From NCBI RefSeq assembly GCF_022698165.1, contig NZ_JALDAY010000021.1, positions 62,001 through 126,000 of the forward strand: a stretch of DNA of 64,000 bases, in the 5' to 3' direction. The notes under the pieces were generated by a model, which ran no database searches, had not been told where the DNA came from, and saw only the letters and a list, made by a program, of their open reading frames with translations. Below are positions 48,148 through 59,864 of this stretch, piece after piece (the stretch's first letter is position 1; each line of letters begins with the position of its first letter). Source of the DNA: Streptomyces cylindrosporus (GTDB lineage Bacteria > Actinomycetota > Actinomycetes > Streptomycetales > Streptomycetaceae). The position numbers and the translations under genes are program-made.

Positions 48148-49566
48148 ATGGACCGGAACCGGGCAGCACAGCAGGAGAAACCGCCGGCCGCGGACGAGAA
48201 CGAACTGCGGCGGCTGCGCGCCGAACTCGCCGAGCTGCGCGCCCGCGTGGGTGGTGAACAGCGGCGCCGCACACGGCTGTTGACGGTGCGGCGGGTGGTG
48301 GCCGCGGTGCTCGTGGCGCTGGTCGCGATCCTCGCGGTGACCTCGGTGGTCGGGGTGTGGGGTGCGCGGACGACTCTCAATACCGGCCGCTGGGTCGCGA
48401 CCGTAGGCCCGCTGCCCGACGACCCGGCCGTGAACGCGGCCGTCTCGACCTATCTCACCGACCAGATCTTCGACCAACTCGACGTGGAACAGCGCTTGTC
48501 CGAGGCGCTCCCGGACCGCGCGGCCTTCGCCGCCGCACCCGTCACGGCGGCGGTCCACGACTACATGAAGGGCACGATCTCCCAGCTGATCAGGACCGAG
48601 CAGTTCCAGAGCCTGTGGCGGGCCACGAACCGCTCGGCGCACGCCCGGATCGTCGACGTACTGGAGAAGCGCGACGACGTGCGTACCTCGGGCGACACCG
48701 TGACCCTGAACCTGCTGCCGATGGTCAACAACGCCCTCAACGCCCTGGAGGAACAGCTCCCCAGCCTGTTCGGCAAGCAGCTGGACCTGCCCGAGCTCTC
48801 CTCGGGCGAGCTCCCGCCCGGACTGCACGACAGGATCGAGAAGGCCCTCGGAGTGAGCCTCCCCGACGACTTCGCCCAGGTCCGGCTCTACAACCGGCAT
48901 GAACTCGGCCAACTCCAGCAGGCCGTCGTGGTGTTCAAGCGGGCCCTGGTCGGCCTGCTGATCGGCACGGCCCTGCTGCTTGCCCTCGCGCTGTGGATCT
49001 CGCCCGACCGCCGGCGCACCGTGCTGCAGCTCGGGATCTGGCTCGTCGTGTGCACGGCCGTGCTGTCCGGTGTGCTGCGCGCGGTGCGCGACCAGATCCT
49101 CGGCCAGGTGCCGGACGGCGTCTACCGCGACGGCGTACGCGCCGTCCTCTGGACGGTGTTCACCACCCTGCGTGAACGGGGCGACCAACTCCTGCTGATC
49201 GGCGTAGCCCTGGCCGTGGCCGCCTACGTCGTCGGCCCCGGCCGGCTCCCGGTGGCGGCGCGCGGCTACGGCGTCCAGGGCGCGCGGGCCACCGGCCGGT
49301 TCGCCGCCGACACCACTCGGCGCCTGACCCGGGAGATCGAGGTACGGCTGTGGATCAGGGACCACGTGGACGTGCTGCGCGTCGCCGGGATCGTCCTCGC
49401 GGTGCTCTGCGCCCTGCTGCTGTCTTCCTGGACGGGCCTGCTCGTCGTGGCGATCGTCCTCGCGGTGTACGAGGTGACGCTCACCCTCCTCGCACGCGGC
49501 GCGGCCTCACCCACGGCAGGTGAGGCACCTGCCGGGAGGCCCCCACAGACTGGCGCCGCCGGTTAG
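48148..49566 (+). CDS. Integral membrane protein with N-terminal coiled coil
   Basis: 472 residues from ATG 48148. A short coiled-coil (ENELRRLRAELAELRARVGG), a first membrane helix (VVAAVLVALVAILAVTSVVG), an extracytoplasmic domain of about 200 residues rich in TYLTDQIFDQLDVEQRLSEA and SLFGKQLDLPELSSGELPPG, then four to five more helices (ALVGLLIGTALLLALALWIS; LLLIGVALAVAAYVVGPGRL; IVLAVLCALLLSSWTGLLVV). No family function known; the topology suggests a membrane sensor or scaffold. The GH63-like gene starts 22 bases after its stop. Confidence 0.82.
   Translation: MDRNRAAQQEKPPAADENELRRLRAELAELRARVGGEQRRRTRLLTVRRVVAAVLVALVAILAVTSVVGVWGARTTLNTGRWVATVGPLPDDPAVNAAVSTYLTDQIFDQLDVEQRLSEALPDRAAFAAAPVTAAVHDYMKGTISQLIRTEQFQSLWRATNRSAHARIVDVLEKRDDVRTSGDTVTLNLLPMVNNALNALEEQLPSLFGKQLDLPELSSGELPPGLHDRIEKALGVSLPDDFAQVRLYNRHELGQLQQAVVVFKRALVGLLIGTALLLALALWISPDRRRTVLQLGIWLVVCTAVLSGVLRAVRDQILGQVPDGVYRDGVRAVLWTVFTTLRERGDQLLLIGVALAVAAYVVGPGRLPVAARGYGVQGARATGRFAADTTRRLTREIEVRLWIRDHVDVLRVAGIVLAVLCALLLSSWTGLLVVAIVLAVYEVTLTLLARGAASPTAGEAPAGRPPQTGAAG
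49507..49523. promoter_or_regulatory. TCACC-N7-GGTGA repeat, copy 4 (perfect), inside the end of the membrane-protein gene
   Basis: TCACCCACGGCAGGTGA overlaps the last codons of the upstream gene and lies 66 bases before the GH63-like start, at the same distance as the other perfect copies from their genes. Its position suggests a promoter for the glycosidase operon in addition to read-through. Confidence 0.55.
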
Positions 49567-49588
49567 ACCTGCGACAGGGAGCGAGGGG

Positions 49589-52281
<2,693 letters not shown>

Positions 52282-52285
<4 letters not shown>

Positions 52286-53766
52286 CCGGTGAGCTTCCCG
52301 TCCAGCCCGTCGTCCACGAGGTGAACACCCGCGTCTGGTTGCGCGAGATCGCGGCCCGCACCGGGCGCATCACGGGACTGCGGGACGTACCGAAGGACGC
52401 CTGGGACGAGATCACCCCGCACGGCGTCGACGCCGTCTGGCTCATGGGCGTGTGGGAGCGCAGCCCCGAGGGGCGTTCCATCGCGCTGCGCGACCCCGCC
52501 CTGCGCGAGGCCTTCACCGACGCCGTCCCCGACATCCGCGAGGAGGAGATCGCCGGATCGCCGTACTGCATCCGGCGCTACGAGGTCGACGCGAGCCTCG
52601 GCGGGGCCGCGGGGCTGGCCGGGGCGCGCGCCGAACTCGACCGGCGGGGCGTGGGGCTGCTGCTCGACTACGTCCCGAACCATGTCGCGCCGGACAACCC
52701 GTGGACCTGGGAGCACCCCGAGTACTTCGTGCGGGGCGGCGACGAGGACGCCCGCCGGGACCCGGCCGCCTTCCTCACGGTCGCCGGCAACGTCCTCGCG
52801 CGCGGGCGCGACCCCTTCTTCCCGCCGTGGCCGGACGTCGTCCAGCTCAACGCCTTCGCGCCCGCGCTGCGCGAGGCCACCGCGAACGTGCTGGGGCACA
52901 TCGGGGACGTGTGCGACGGGGTCCGCTGCGACATGGCGATGCTGCTGACCAACGACGTCTTCGAACGCACCTGGGCGGACCTCGCGGGGCCGCGCCCGCA
53001 GGGGGAGTTCTGGCCGGCGGTCCTCGCCGGCGTCCGCGGCCGGCATCCCGCCATGACCTTCGTCGCCGAGGCGTACTGGGACCTCGAATGGGTCCTCCAG
53101 CAGCAGGGCTTCGACTTCTGCTACGACAAGCGGCTCTACGACCGGGTCCTGAACGAGAGCCCCGAGGCGGTCCGGCAGCACCTGCTGGCCGACGAGGCCT
53201 ACCAGCGGCGGCTCGTACGGTTCCTGGAGAACCACGACGAGCCGCGGGCCGCGTACACCATGACGCCGGCCAAGGAGCGGGCGGCGGCCGTGCTGATCGC
53301 CACGCTGCCCGGGGCCACGCTGTGGCACGAAGGGCAGTTCACCGGACGCCGTACCCGGCTGCCCGTCTTCCTGGACCGGCGCCCGGACGAACCGGCGCAG
53401 GCCGAACTGCGGGCGTTCCACGAGCGGTTGCTCGCCGCCGTGCACCGCAGCGGGATGCGCGGCGGGCGGTGGCGGCTGCTCGACTGCACGGGCTGGCCCG
53501 ACAACGCCACCCACCGCAATCTGATCGCCTCCGGATGGGTGGGCCCGGCCGGGCGGTTCGTGACCGTCGTCAACCTCTCCGACGCCCCCGCCCAGGGCAG
53601 GGTTCGGCTTCCCTGGCCCGAACTGACCGCGGCCACCTGGACGTTGACCGGCCTGCTGGACGGCACCCGCTACACCCGCGAGGGCGACGAGCTGACCGAC
53701 CCGGGTCTCTTCGTCGACCTGGAACCGTGGGGCACACACGTCCTGTCGGTGGGGCCGACCGGCTAG
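52282..53766 (+). CDS. GH13 alpha-amylase-family enzyme
   Basis: 494 residues from ATG 52282, overlapping the previous stop (ATGA). GH13 landmarks: LLDYVPNHVAPDNPWTWEHP (region I), CDGVRCDMAMLLTNDVFERT with the catalytic Asp (region II), MTFVAEAYWDLEWVLQQQGF with the acid/base Glu (region III) and RFLENHDEPRAAYTMTPAKE with the transition-state Asp (region IV). No signal peptide. Related to trehalose/amylosucrase-type intracellular enzymes more than to secreted amylases. With its GH63-like neighbour it could process an intracellular glucoside. Its stop TAG shares four bases with the convergent SulP stop. Confidence 0.88.
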
Positions 53767-55502
53767 CCGACCGGCTTCGCCTCCGTCGCCGCCGTCCACT
53801 CCGCCCCGGTCCGCTCGCGGTACGCGGCCACCGCTGCCTCCAGGGTCGGGAAGAAGTGGCCGGCGTCGATGGTGCGGGTCAGTTCGTACCGCTCGATCTT
53901 GCGCCGGACCGGGTCCTTTAGCTCGGCGAACACCAGGCTGATGCCCTGCTCGTTGAGGGCCTCGTCCAGTTCCTCCAGCTCGTCCGCGGCCGTGGTGTCC
54001 ACGTCCGTGATCGGCTCGGCCGCGAGCAGCACCCACCGGGGCGGCGGCTCGACGCGGGTCAGCCGCATGAGCTCGCCCCGGAAGGCCTTGGCGTTGGCGA
54101 AGAACAGCGGCCCGTCGAAGCGGTGGATCACCAGGCCCGGCAGCTGCTCGGCATCGGGATACGAGCGGATGTCGTGGTAGCCCGGCAGCCCCGGCACCCG
54201 GCCCAGCACGGTGTTGTACGGCCACCAGGCCCGGCGGAAGACGTTCAGGATCGACAGGCCGACGGCGATCGCGATCCCGGGCAGGACGCCGAGCAGCGCC
54301 ACGCCGAGGAAGGCCGCGATCGACAGCAGGAACTCCGTCCGGCGCTGCTTCCACAGCCGCGCGGTCCCGGCGAGGTCGGCCAGCGACAGCGAGGCCGTGA
54401 TGACGACCGCGGCGAGCGCCGGCTGGGGCAGGTTGCGGAACAGGCCGGGCAGCAGCACCAGCATGAGGATGATCAGGCCCGCGCCGACGACGCCCGTGAG
54501 CTGGCTCCTGGCGCCGGCCCGCTCGGCCACCGCCGTCCGTGATCCGCTGGTGCTGACGGGGAACCCCTGGAACAGCCCGGCCGCCACGTTGGCCGCGCCG
54601 ATCGCCGTCATCTCCTCGTTCCCGCGCACCTCCTGGCCGGTGCGGGAGGCGAACGCCGAGGCGTTGGAGATGGTGTCGGCCAGCGACACCAGGGCGATGC
54701 CCAGCGCCCCGGCGAACAGCGGGCCGAGGTCGTCGAGCCGGATGTCCGGGAAGGTCAACGGCGGGAATCCGCGGGGCAGTTCACCGACCAGGCTGACGCC
54801 GTGCCCGCCCAGGTCGAAGAGCGAGGTCGCGCCGATGGCCAGCACCACCATGACGAGAACCGCCGGCACCTTGGGCAGCCACCGCTGCAGCACGAGGATC
54901 AGCACGATCCCCGCGACGCCCACGGCGACCGCGGCGGGCACGGCCTTCCCGTCGGCGAGCCCCCGTACGAACGCGCGGAACTCCGCGATGAGCCCGTCGG
55001 CGTCCGTCTTGAAGCCGAACAGCTTCGGCAGCTGGCCGATCAGGATGGTCAGCGCCAGACCGTTCATGTAGCCGATCATGGTCGGCTTGGAGATGAGGTC
55101 GGCGACGAAGCCGAGCCGGCACACCCCGGCCAGGACCGTGATGGCACCCACCATCAGCGACAGCATCGAGGCCAGCGCCACGGCCCGTCCGCTGTCCCCG
55201 CCGGAGGCGATCAGGGGCAGCACCGTGGCCGCGATCATCGGGCCGAGCGAGGAGTCCGGGCCGAGGACCAGGATCCGCGACGGCCCGAACACGGCGTAGG
55301 CCAGCAGGCACAGCACGGACGTGTACAGGCCGGTGATCGCCGGCAGGCCCGCCAGTTCGGCGTAGGCCATGCCCTGCGGGACCAGGAGCGTGGTCAGGAC
55401 GATGCCGGCGACGACGTCCTTGACCAGCCACTCGCGCCGATAGGACAGCAGCGTACGCAGCCCCGGCGGGACGAAGCGACGGGTCGGGACGTCACCTGGC
55501 AT
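53763..55502 (-). CDS. SulP-family anion permease with STAS domain
   Basis: 579 residues from ATG 55502. Ten to twelve helices; the family signature at LLVPQGMAYAELAGLPAITG then LYTSVLCLLAYAVFGPSRIL, and GNEEMTAIGAANVAAGLFQG, are diagnostic. A C-terminal STAS domain (about 450-555: LVIHRFDGPLFFANAKAFRG, ITDVDTTAADELEELDEALN) is complete, with the conserved Asp-Thr-Thr. SulP proteins move sulphate, bicarbonate or other anions. Last gene of an operon with a P-type ATPase and PPK2. Confidence 0.94.
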   Translation of the reverse strand: MPGDVPTRRFVPPGLRTLLSYRREWLVKDVVAGIVLTTLLVPQGMAYAELAGLPAITGLYTSVLCLLAYAVFGPSRILVLGPDSSLGPMIAATVLPLIASGGDSGRAVALASMLSLMVGAITVLAGVCRLGFVADLISKPTMIGYMNGLALTILIGQLPKLFGFKTDADGLIAEFRAFVRGLADGKAVPAAVAVGVAGIVLILVLQRWLPKVPAVLVMVVLAIGATSLFDLGGHGVSLVGELPRGFPPLTFPDIRLDDLGPLFAGALGIALVSLADTISNASAFASRTGQEVRGNEEMTAIGAANVAAGLFQGFPVSTSGSRTAVAERAGARSQLTGVVGAGLIILMLVLLPGLFRNLPQPALAAVVITASLSLADLAGTARLWKQRRTEFLLSIAAFLGVALLGVLPGIAIAVGLSILNVFRRAWWPYNTVLGRVPGLPGYHDIRSYPDAEQLPGLVIHRFDGPLFFANAKAFRGELMRLTRVEPPPRWVLLAAEPITDVDTTAADELEELDEALNEQGISLVFAELKDPVRRKIERYELTRTIDAGHFFPTLEAAVAAYRERTGAEWTAATEAKPVG

Positions 55503-55539
55503 CGCGCTCCTCCGCTCCTTCGCGGGAGTACGGCGGGGT

Positions 55540-58272
55540 TCAGCCCTGCGGGACGGCGGCGGGTCGCGCACGCCCGCGGGCGAGCGCCTTGCCGGCCTCC
55601 CACAGCCCGAGCAGGGCCAGGGCGGGCAGCAGCGCCCAGCCGAACTGCCCCACGGTCAGGGGAACCGTGCCGAGCAGCCGGTTGAAGACGTCCGTCTGGG
55701 TCGCCAGCACGGCGAGCGCGAACTCGCCGAACACCGCCCGGTTCATCTGCTTGCTGTCGAAGGCCGAGGCCGTCAGGACCGTCTCCGTCTCGCTGCGGCA
55801 CTCCAGGGCGGCCACGATCAGGCAGAACGCGAACGAGGTGAAGGCGATCGAGTTGCCGATCCCGGGACTGTCGAAGCGTGCCTCGCCGAGCTTGATCATC
55901 GACAGCAGGCCGATCGTGATGGCCAGCCCCGCGAGCCCCACCGTGACCATGAGCCGGGTCGTCATGACGGGTTCGCCGCGCGGTCGCGGCCGGCGTGCCA
56001 TCAGCCCCGGACTGACCTGGTCGAAGCCCAGCGCGAAGCCGAAGGCCGCGTTGACGAAGAAGTGGATCCACAGCACCTGGGCCGGCGTGAACGGCTCACC
56101 GCCCGCGATGTCGAACAGGGTCGCGCCGAGGAAGGTCAGCACGAACACGACCAGCAGCACCAGCACGAACCGGATGTACTTGGTGAGGTTGTCGTAGATC
56201 TTGCGGCCCTGCTCGACCGCGAAGACGATCGTGGCGAAGTTGTCGTCGGACAGGATCAACCGGCCCGCGTTCTTGGCCACTTCGGTGCCGGAGCCCATGG
56301 CGATCCCGATGTCCGCCGCCTTGATGGCGGGGGCGTCGTTCACCCCGTCCCCGGTCATCGCGACCACGTCGCCCTTCTGCTTCAGGGTGTCCGCGAGGAG
56401 CACCTTGTGCTCGGGGGCGACCCGGCCGATCACGCCGATGTCGTCGATCCGCGCCAGCCGTTCCTCCTCCGACAGGGCGGCGAAGTCCGACCCGAGGATC
56501 GCCTCGCCCTCGATGCCGACCTGTTCGGCGATCGCCGCACCGGTGATCACGTCGTCGCCGGTCACCATCCGCACCCGGATGTGGGCTGCCTGGGCGCCGG
56601 CCACCGCCTGCCGGGACTCCCCGCGCGGCGGGTCCTCCATGCCGACCAGGCTCGTCACCTGCAGTCCCTCGACGTACCCGAGCAGGTCGTCGGAGCTGAA
56701 CCCGGCCGGGTCCAGATCGCGGGTGGCGGCGGCCATCACCCGGCGGCCCTCCCGCTCCATCCGCTCCATCTGCGCGTGCGCCCGCTTGTCGAGATCGGCG
56801 TCCCAGGGGATCGCCGTACCCTCCGAGAGCGCCGTCGAGGCTCGCCCCATCACTGCGGGCGCGGCCCCCTTCACGAAGCAGCGCACGACCGGCCGGCCCC
56901 TGCCGTTCGTCGCCGAGTTGAAGGTGGCCATCAGCTTGTACGAGGGGTCGAAGGGCAGCGTGGCCAGGCGCGGGAACCGCTCGCGGGTCGCCTCGACGTC
57001 CAGGCCCGCCTTGTGGCCGAGCACCAGCAGGGCGCCCTCGGTGGGATCGCCCACCACCTTGCCGTCCACCAGCTTCGCGTCGCTCGCCACCAGGTACGGC
57101 AGGATCGCGTCCTCGATGTCGGGCGAACGCCCGGCCGCGTGGTGCACCCGGCCCTCCAGCCCGTAGCCGGTGCCCGAGACGGTGTACCGGTCGAAGGCGT
57201 CGACGACCTCGACGGCCGTCATCTGGTTGAGGGTCAGCGTGCCGGTTTTGTCGGAGTTGATCGCCGAGGTGAAGCCCAGCGTCTCCACCGACGGCAGGTC
57301 CTTCACGATCGCGTGCTGCCTGGCCAGGTCGAGACCGCCCATCGACAGGATCGTCTGCGTCACCGTGGGCAGCGCCTCCGGGACGGCCGCGATGGCCAGC
57401 GACACGGCGCTCACGAACAGGGCGTCCCACGCCTCGCCGCGACCGCGTCCCAGCACGAACATCACGATCATGGTGAGCCCCGCCGCGCCCGCGATCCACA
57501 GTGTCAGCCGGTCCAACTCGCGGGTCAGCGGCGACTGTTCGCGCTCGGTCGCCGACAACATCCCGGAGATCTTGCCCAGTTCGGTACGGGCCCCGGTCTC
57601 CGTGACGATCATGGTGCCGCTGCCGTGGGTGACCGGAGTGTTCATGAACGCCGTGTTGGTACGGTCCCCGGGGCTCAGCCCCGAGCCGTGCAGCACCCCG
57701 GTCTCCTTCGCGGCCGGAGTGCTCTCGCCGGTCAGCGCCGACTCGTCGATCTGCAGCGCGCTCGCGGCGACCAGCCGCCCGTCGGCGGGCACGTCGTCCC
57801 CGGCCGTGATCAGCACGATGTCCCCCACGACGACCTGCTCCGCGGGGATCTCGGTCTCCGTCCCGTCCCGCCGGACCCGGGCGGTCGCCTCCATCATCGA
57901 CTTCAGGGCGTTCATGGCGCTCTCCGCCTTGCCCTCCTGCCGGATGCCGATGACCGCGTTGAGCACGGTCAGCACCAGCAGCAGCACCGCGGTGGCCCAC
58001 TCCTGGATCAGCAGCGAGACGATCGCCGCGCCGACCAGGATGATCTGCATATAGCTGCGGTACTGGTCGAGCGCCCGGCGCCAGGTGGGCTTCGGCCGCT
58101 CCTCCGGCAGGGCGTTGGGCCCGTTCCGCTCCAGCCGCTCGGCCGCCTGCGCGCCGGTCAGCCCCACCGCCGGGTCCACGCCGAGTGCCTTCGCGACCGC
58201 GTCGGGCGGCCGCGCGTACCAGGGCTCGGCGGGCTCGGCGGCGCCGTACCGCCCCTCCGTCGAGGAGGTCAT
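55540..58272 (-). CDS. P2-type cation-transporting ATPase
   Basis: 910 residues from ATG 58272. All P-type elements are present: TGES (181-184), PEAL (298-301, as in Ca2+/Na+ pumps), phosphorylated Asp341 in DKTGTLTLNQ, KGAAPAVMGRA, and the hinge TGDGVNDAPAIKAADIGIAM. N-terminal cation-ATPase domain (ALGVDPAVGLTGAQAAERLE) and six C-terminal helices. Probably exports Ca2+, Mn2+ or Na+ at the expense of ATP. Its start overlaps the PPK2 stop by four bases, an unusual and suggestive coupling. Confidence 0.94.
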   Translation of the reverse strand: MTSSTEGRYGAAEPAEPWYARPPDAVAKALGVDPAVGLTGAQAAERLERNGPNALPEERPKPTWRRALDQYRSYMQIILVGAAIVSLLIQEWATAVLLLVLTVLNAVIGIRQEGKAESAMNALKSMMEATARVRRDGTETEIPAEQVVVGDIVLITAGDDVPADGRLVAASALQIDESALTGESTPAAKETGVLHGSGLSPGDRTNTAFMNTPVTHGSGTMIVTETGARTELGKISGMLSATEREQSPLTRELDRLTLWIAGAAGLTMIVMFVLGRGRGEAWDALFVSAVSLAIAAVPEALPTVTQTILSMGGLDLARQHAIVKDLPSVETLGFTSAINSDKTGTLTLNQMTAVEVVDAFDRYTVSGTGYGLEGRVHHAAGRSPDIEDAILPYLVASDAKLVDGKVVGDPTEGALLVLGHKAGLDVEATRERFPRLATLPFDPSYKLMATFNSATNGRGRPVVRCFVKGAAPAVMGRASTALSEGTAIPWDADLDKRAHAQMERMEREGRRVMAAATRDLDPAGFSSDDLLGYVEGLQVTSLVGMEDPPRGESRQAVAGAQAAHIRVRMVTGDDVITGAAIAEQVGIEGEAILGSDFAALSEEERLARIDDIGVIGRVAPEHKVLLADTLKQKGDVVAMTGDGVNDAPAIKAADIGIAMGSGTEVAKNAGRLILSDDNFATIVFAVEQGRKIYDNLTKYIRFVLVLLVVFVLTFLGATLFDIAGGEPFTPAQVLWIHFFVNAAFGFALGFDQVSPGLMARRPRPRGEPVMTTRLMVTVGLAGLAITIGLLSMIKLGEARFDSPGIGNSIAFTSFAFCLIVAALECRSETETVLTASAFDSKQMNRAVFGEFALAVLATQTDVFNRLLGTVPLTVGQFGWALLPALALLGLWEAGKALARGRARPAAVPQG

Positions 58273-59237
58273 CGTCCGTGCCTCCGTTCCGCGTCGGCCG
58301 CGGCCGACGCCGCGTACGGATCGGCCTCGGCACCGGGCGGTGCCTGGGCCAGCAGCTCCTCCTTCGCCACGAACAGCTCGTGCCGGGCCTTCTCGCCGAC
58401 CTCCGGATACTGCGGGTCGATGGAGATCAGCGTGTGGGCGAGCACCGCGGCCGCGCAGATGCGCGCGAACCACTTGTGGTCCGCGGGGATCACGTACCAG
58501 GGCGCCCACCGGGTGCTGGTGGCGGAGAGCATGCGCGAGAAGGCCTTCTGGTAGTCGTCCCACCAGGAGCGCTCACGGGCGTCCGCCGCGGAGAACTTCC
58601 AGTTGCGCTCGGGCACGTCGATCCGCTTGAGGAAGCGGGTGCGCTGCTCCTCCCTGGACAGGTTCAGGAACAGCTTGACCACCCGGAACCCGTTGTCGTG
58701 CAGATACCGCTCCCAGTCGTTGATCTCCCGGTAGCGGCGGCGCCACACGCCCTTGCGCTTCGACTCCTCCGGCAGCCGCTGGCGGTCGAGGTGCTCGGGG
58801 TGCACGCGCACCACCAGCACCTCCTCGTAGTGCGAGCGGTTGAAGATGCCGATCTCGCCGCGCCGGGGCAGCCGGCAGGCGTAGCGCCACAGGTAGTCGT
58901 GGTCGAGCTCCTCGTTGGAGGGCACCTTGAAGTTCGCCACGTGCACGCCCTGCGGGTTCACCCCGCTCATGACGTGCCGGATGGTGCCGTCCTTGCCGCC
59001 GGCGTCCAGCGCCTGCAGACACATCAGCACGCCGTGTCTGTTCTCGGCCGCCAGCCTTCGCTGGTAGTCGGCCAGCAGCGCGACGCCTGTCTGCAGCAGC
59101 TCCTGGCCGTCCTTCTTGCCTGCGATGCCCGCCTTGAAGCCGGGGTCGAAGTCGGTGGACAGGTTCACCTTCGACCCCGGCCGCACCCTCAGGGGCGCGA
59201 TGAACTCGGCGATCCGCTCGGCTCGTCGGTCAGCCAT
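58269..59237 (-). CDS. ppk2: Polyphosphate kinase 2 family protein
   Basis: 322 residues from ATG 59237. PPK2 signatures: ALDAGGKDGTIRHVMSGVNP (Walker A type), FNRSHYEEVLVVRVHPE (Walker B) and YREINDWERYLHDNGFRVVK (lid), with the helical N-terminal DFDPGFKAGIAGKKDGQ. PPK2 proteins transfer phosphate between polyphosphate and nucleoside mono- or diphosphates. The Gly-Gly-Lys-Asp variant is that of the nucleotide-phosphotransferase class. Co-translated with the P-type ATPase and 16 bases behind the DUF7144 gene: one operon. Confidence 0.94.
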   Translation of the reverse strand: MADRRAERIAEFIAPLRVRPGSKVNLSTDFDPGFKAGIAGKKDGQELLQTGVALLADYQRRLAAENRHGVLMCLQALDAGGKDGTIRHVMSGVNPQGVHVANFKVPSNEELDHDYLWRYACRLPRRGEIGIFNRSHYEEVLVVRVHPEHLDRQRLPEESKRKGVWRRRYREINDWERYLHDNGFRVVKLFLNLSREEQRTRFLKRIDVPERNWKFSAADARERSWWDDYQKAFSRMLSATSTRWAPWYVIPADHKWFARICAAAVLAHTLISIDPQYPEVGEKARHELFVAKEELLAQAPPGAEADPYAASAAADAERRHGR

Positions 59238-59253
59238 GCGTCTCGTCCGCTTC

Positions 59254-59673
59254 TCAGTACTCCGAGTCCTTCTGCACGATGCACAGGCCCCAGATGATGA
59301 ACCCGTTCATCGCGATCAGGATGAGTGACCACAACGGGTAGTAGGGCAGGGACAGGAAGTTGGCGATGGTCAGCAGGCCCGCGATGAGGACGCCCATCAC
59401 CCGTGCCCAGGTCGCCGTCATCGCCAGACCGATGCCGACGCCCACCGCGACCGCGCCGAGGGCCAGGTGGATCCAGCCCCAGCTGGTCAGGTCGAACTTG
59501 AACACGTAGTTGCGGGTGTTGACGAACACCTCGTCGTTCGCGATCGCCATGATGCCGCGGAAGACGTCCAGAATGCCGGTCATGATCAGCATCACACAGG
59601 CGAAGGCCGTCAGACCGCCGGCCGCCGCCAGAGCGCCTGGCGAGTGCTGGTGCTTAGTAGTCGTGGTGGCCAT
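59254..59673 (-). CDS. DUF7144-type membrane protein, second copy
   Basis: 139 residues from ATG 59673. Four helices: GGLTAFACVMLIMTGILDVF, a WGWIHLALGAVAVGVGI helix, GVLIAGLLTIANFLSLPYYP and WSLILIAMNGFIIWGLCIV. Paralogous to 42885-43346. First gene of the operon with PPK2, the P-type ATPase and SulP; its start is 82 bases from a perfect TCACC-N7-GGTGA repeat. Confidence 0.88.
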   Translation of the reverse strand: MATTTTKHQHSPGALAAAGGLTAFACVMLIMTGILDVFRGIMAIANDEVFVNTRNYVFKFDLTSWGWIHLALGAVAVGVGIGLAMTATWARVMGVLIAGLLTIANFLSLPYYPLWSLILIAMNGFIIWGLCIVQKDSEY

Positions 59674-59754
59674 GGCTGGGCCTCCGTCTTCGGGATGGCC
59701 GCCGGTCGCGGCCCTTCGCCGATGATTCCTACTCCGCTTCACCGGGCGGTGGCG

Positions 59755-59771
59755 TCACCTCGCAGGGGTGA
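59755..59771. promoter_or_regulatory. TCACC-N7-GGTGA repeat, copy 5 (perfect)
   Basis: TCACCTCGCAGGGGTGA lies 82 bases from the DUF7144 start and 94 bases from the divergent MFS start at 59865. A partial half-site, TTCACCGGGCGGTGG, lies just to the left. Confidence 0.6.
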
Positions 59772-59864
59772 AGACGGATGATCATCGGGGCCGGACGATG
59801 GGCGGGATCGGGCGCTCGGGAGCCCGCGCTCCCGCGCGTGCAGCCGCCGATGCCGGGAGCCGCC

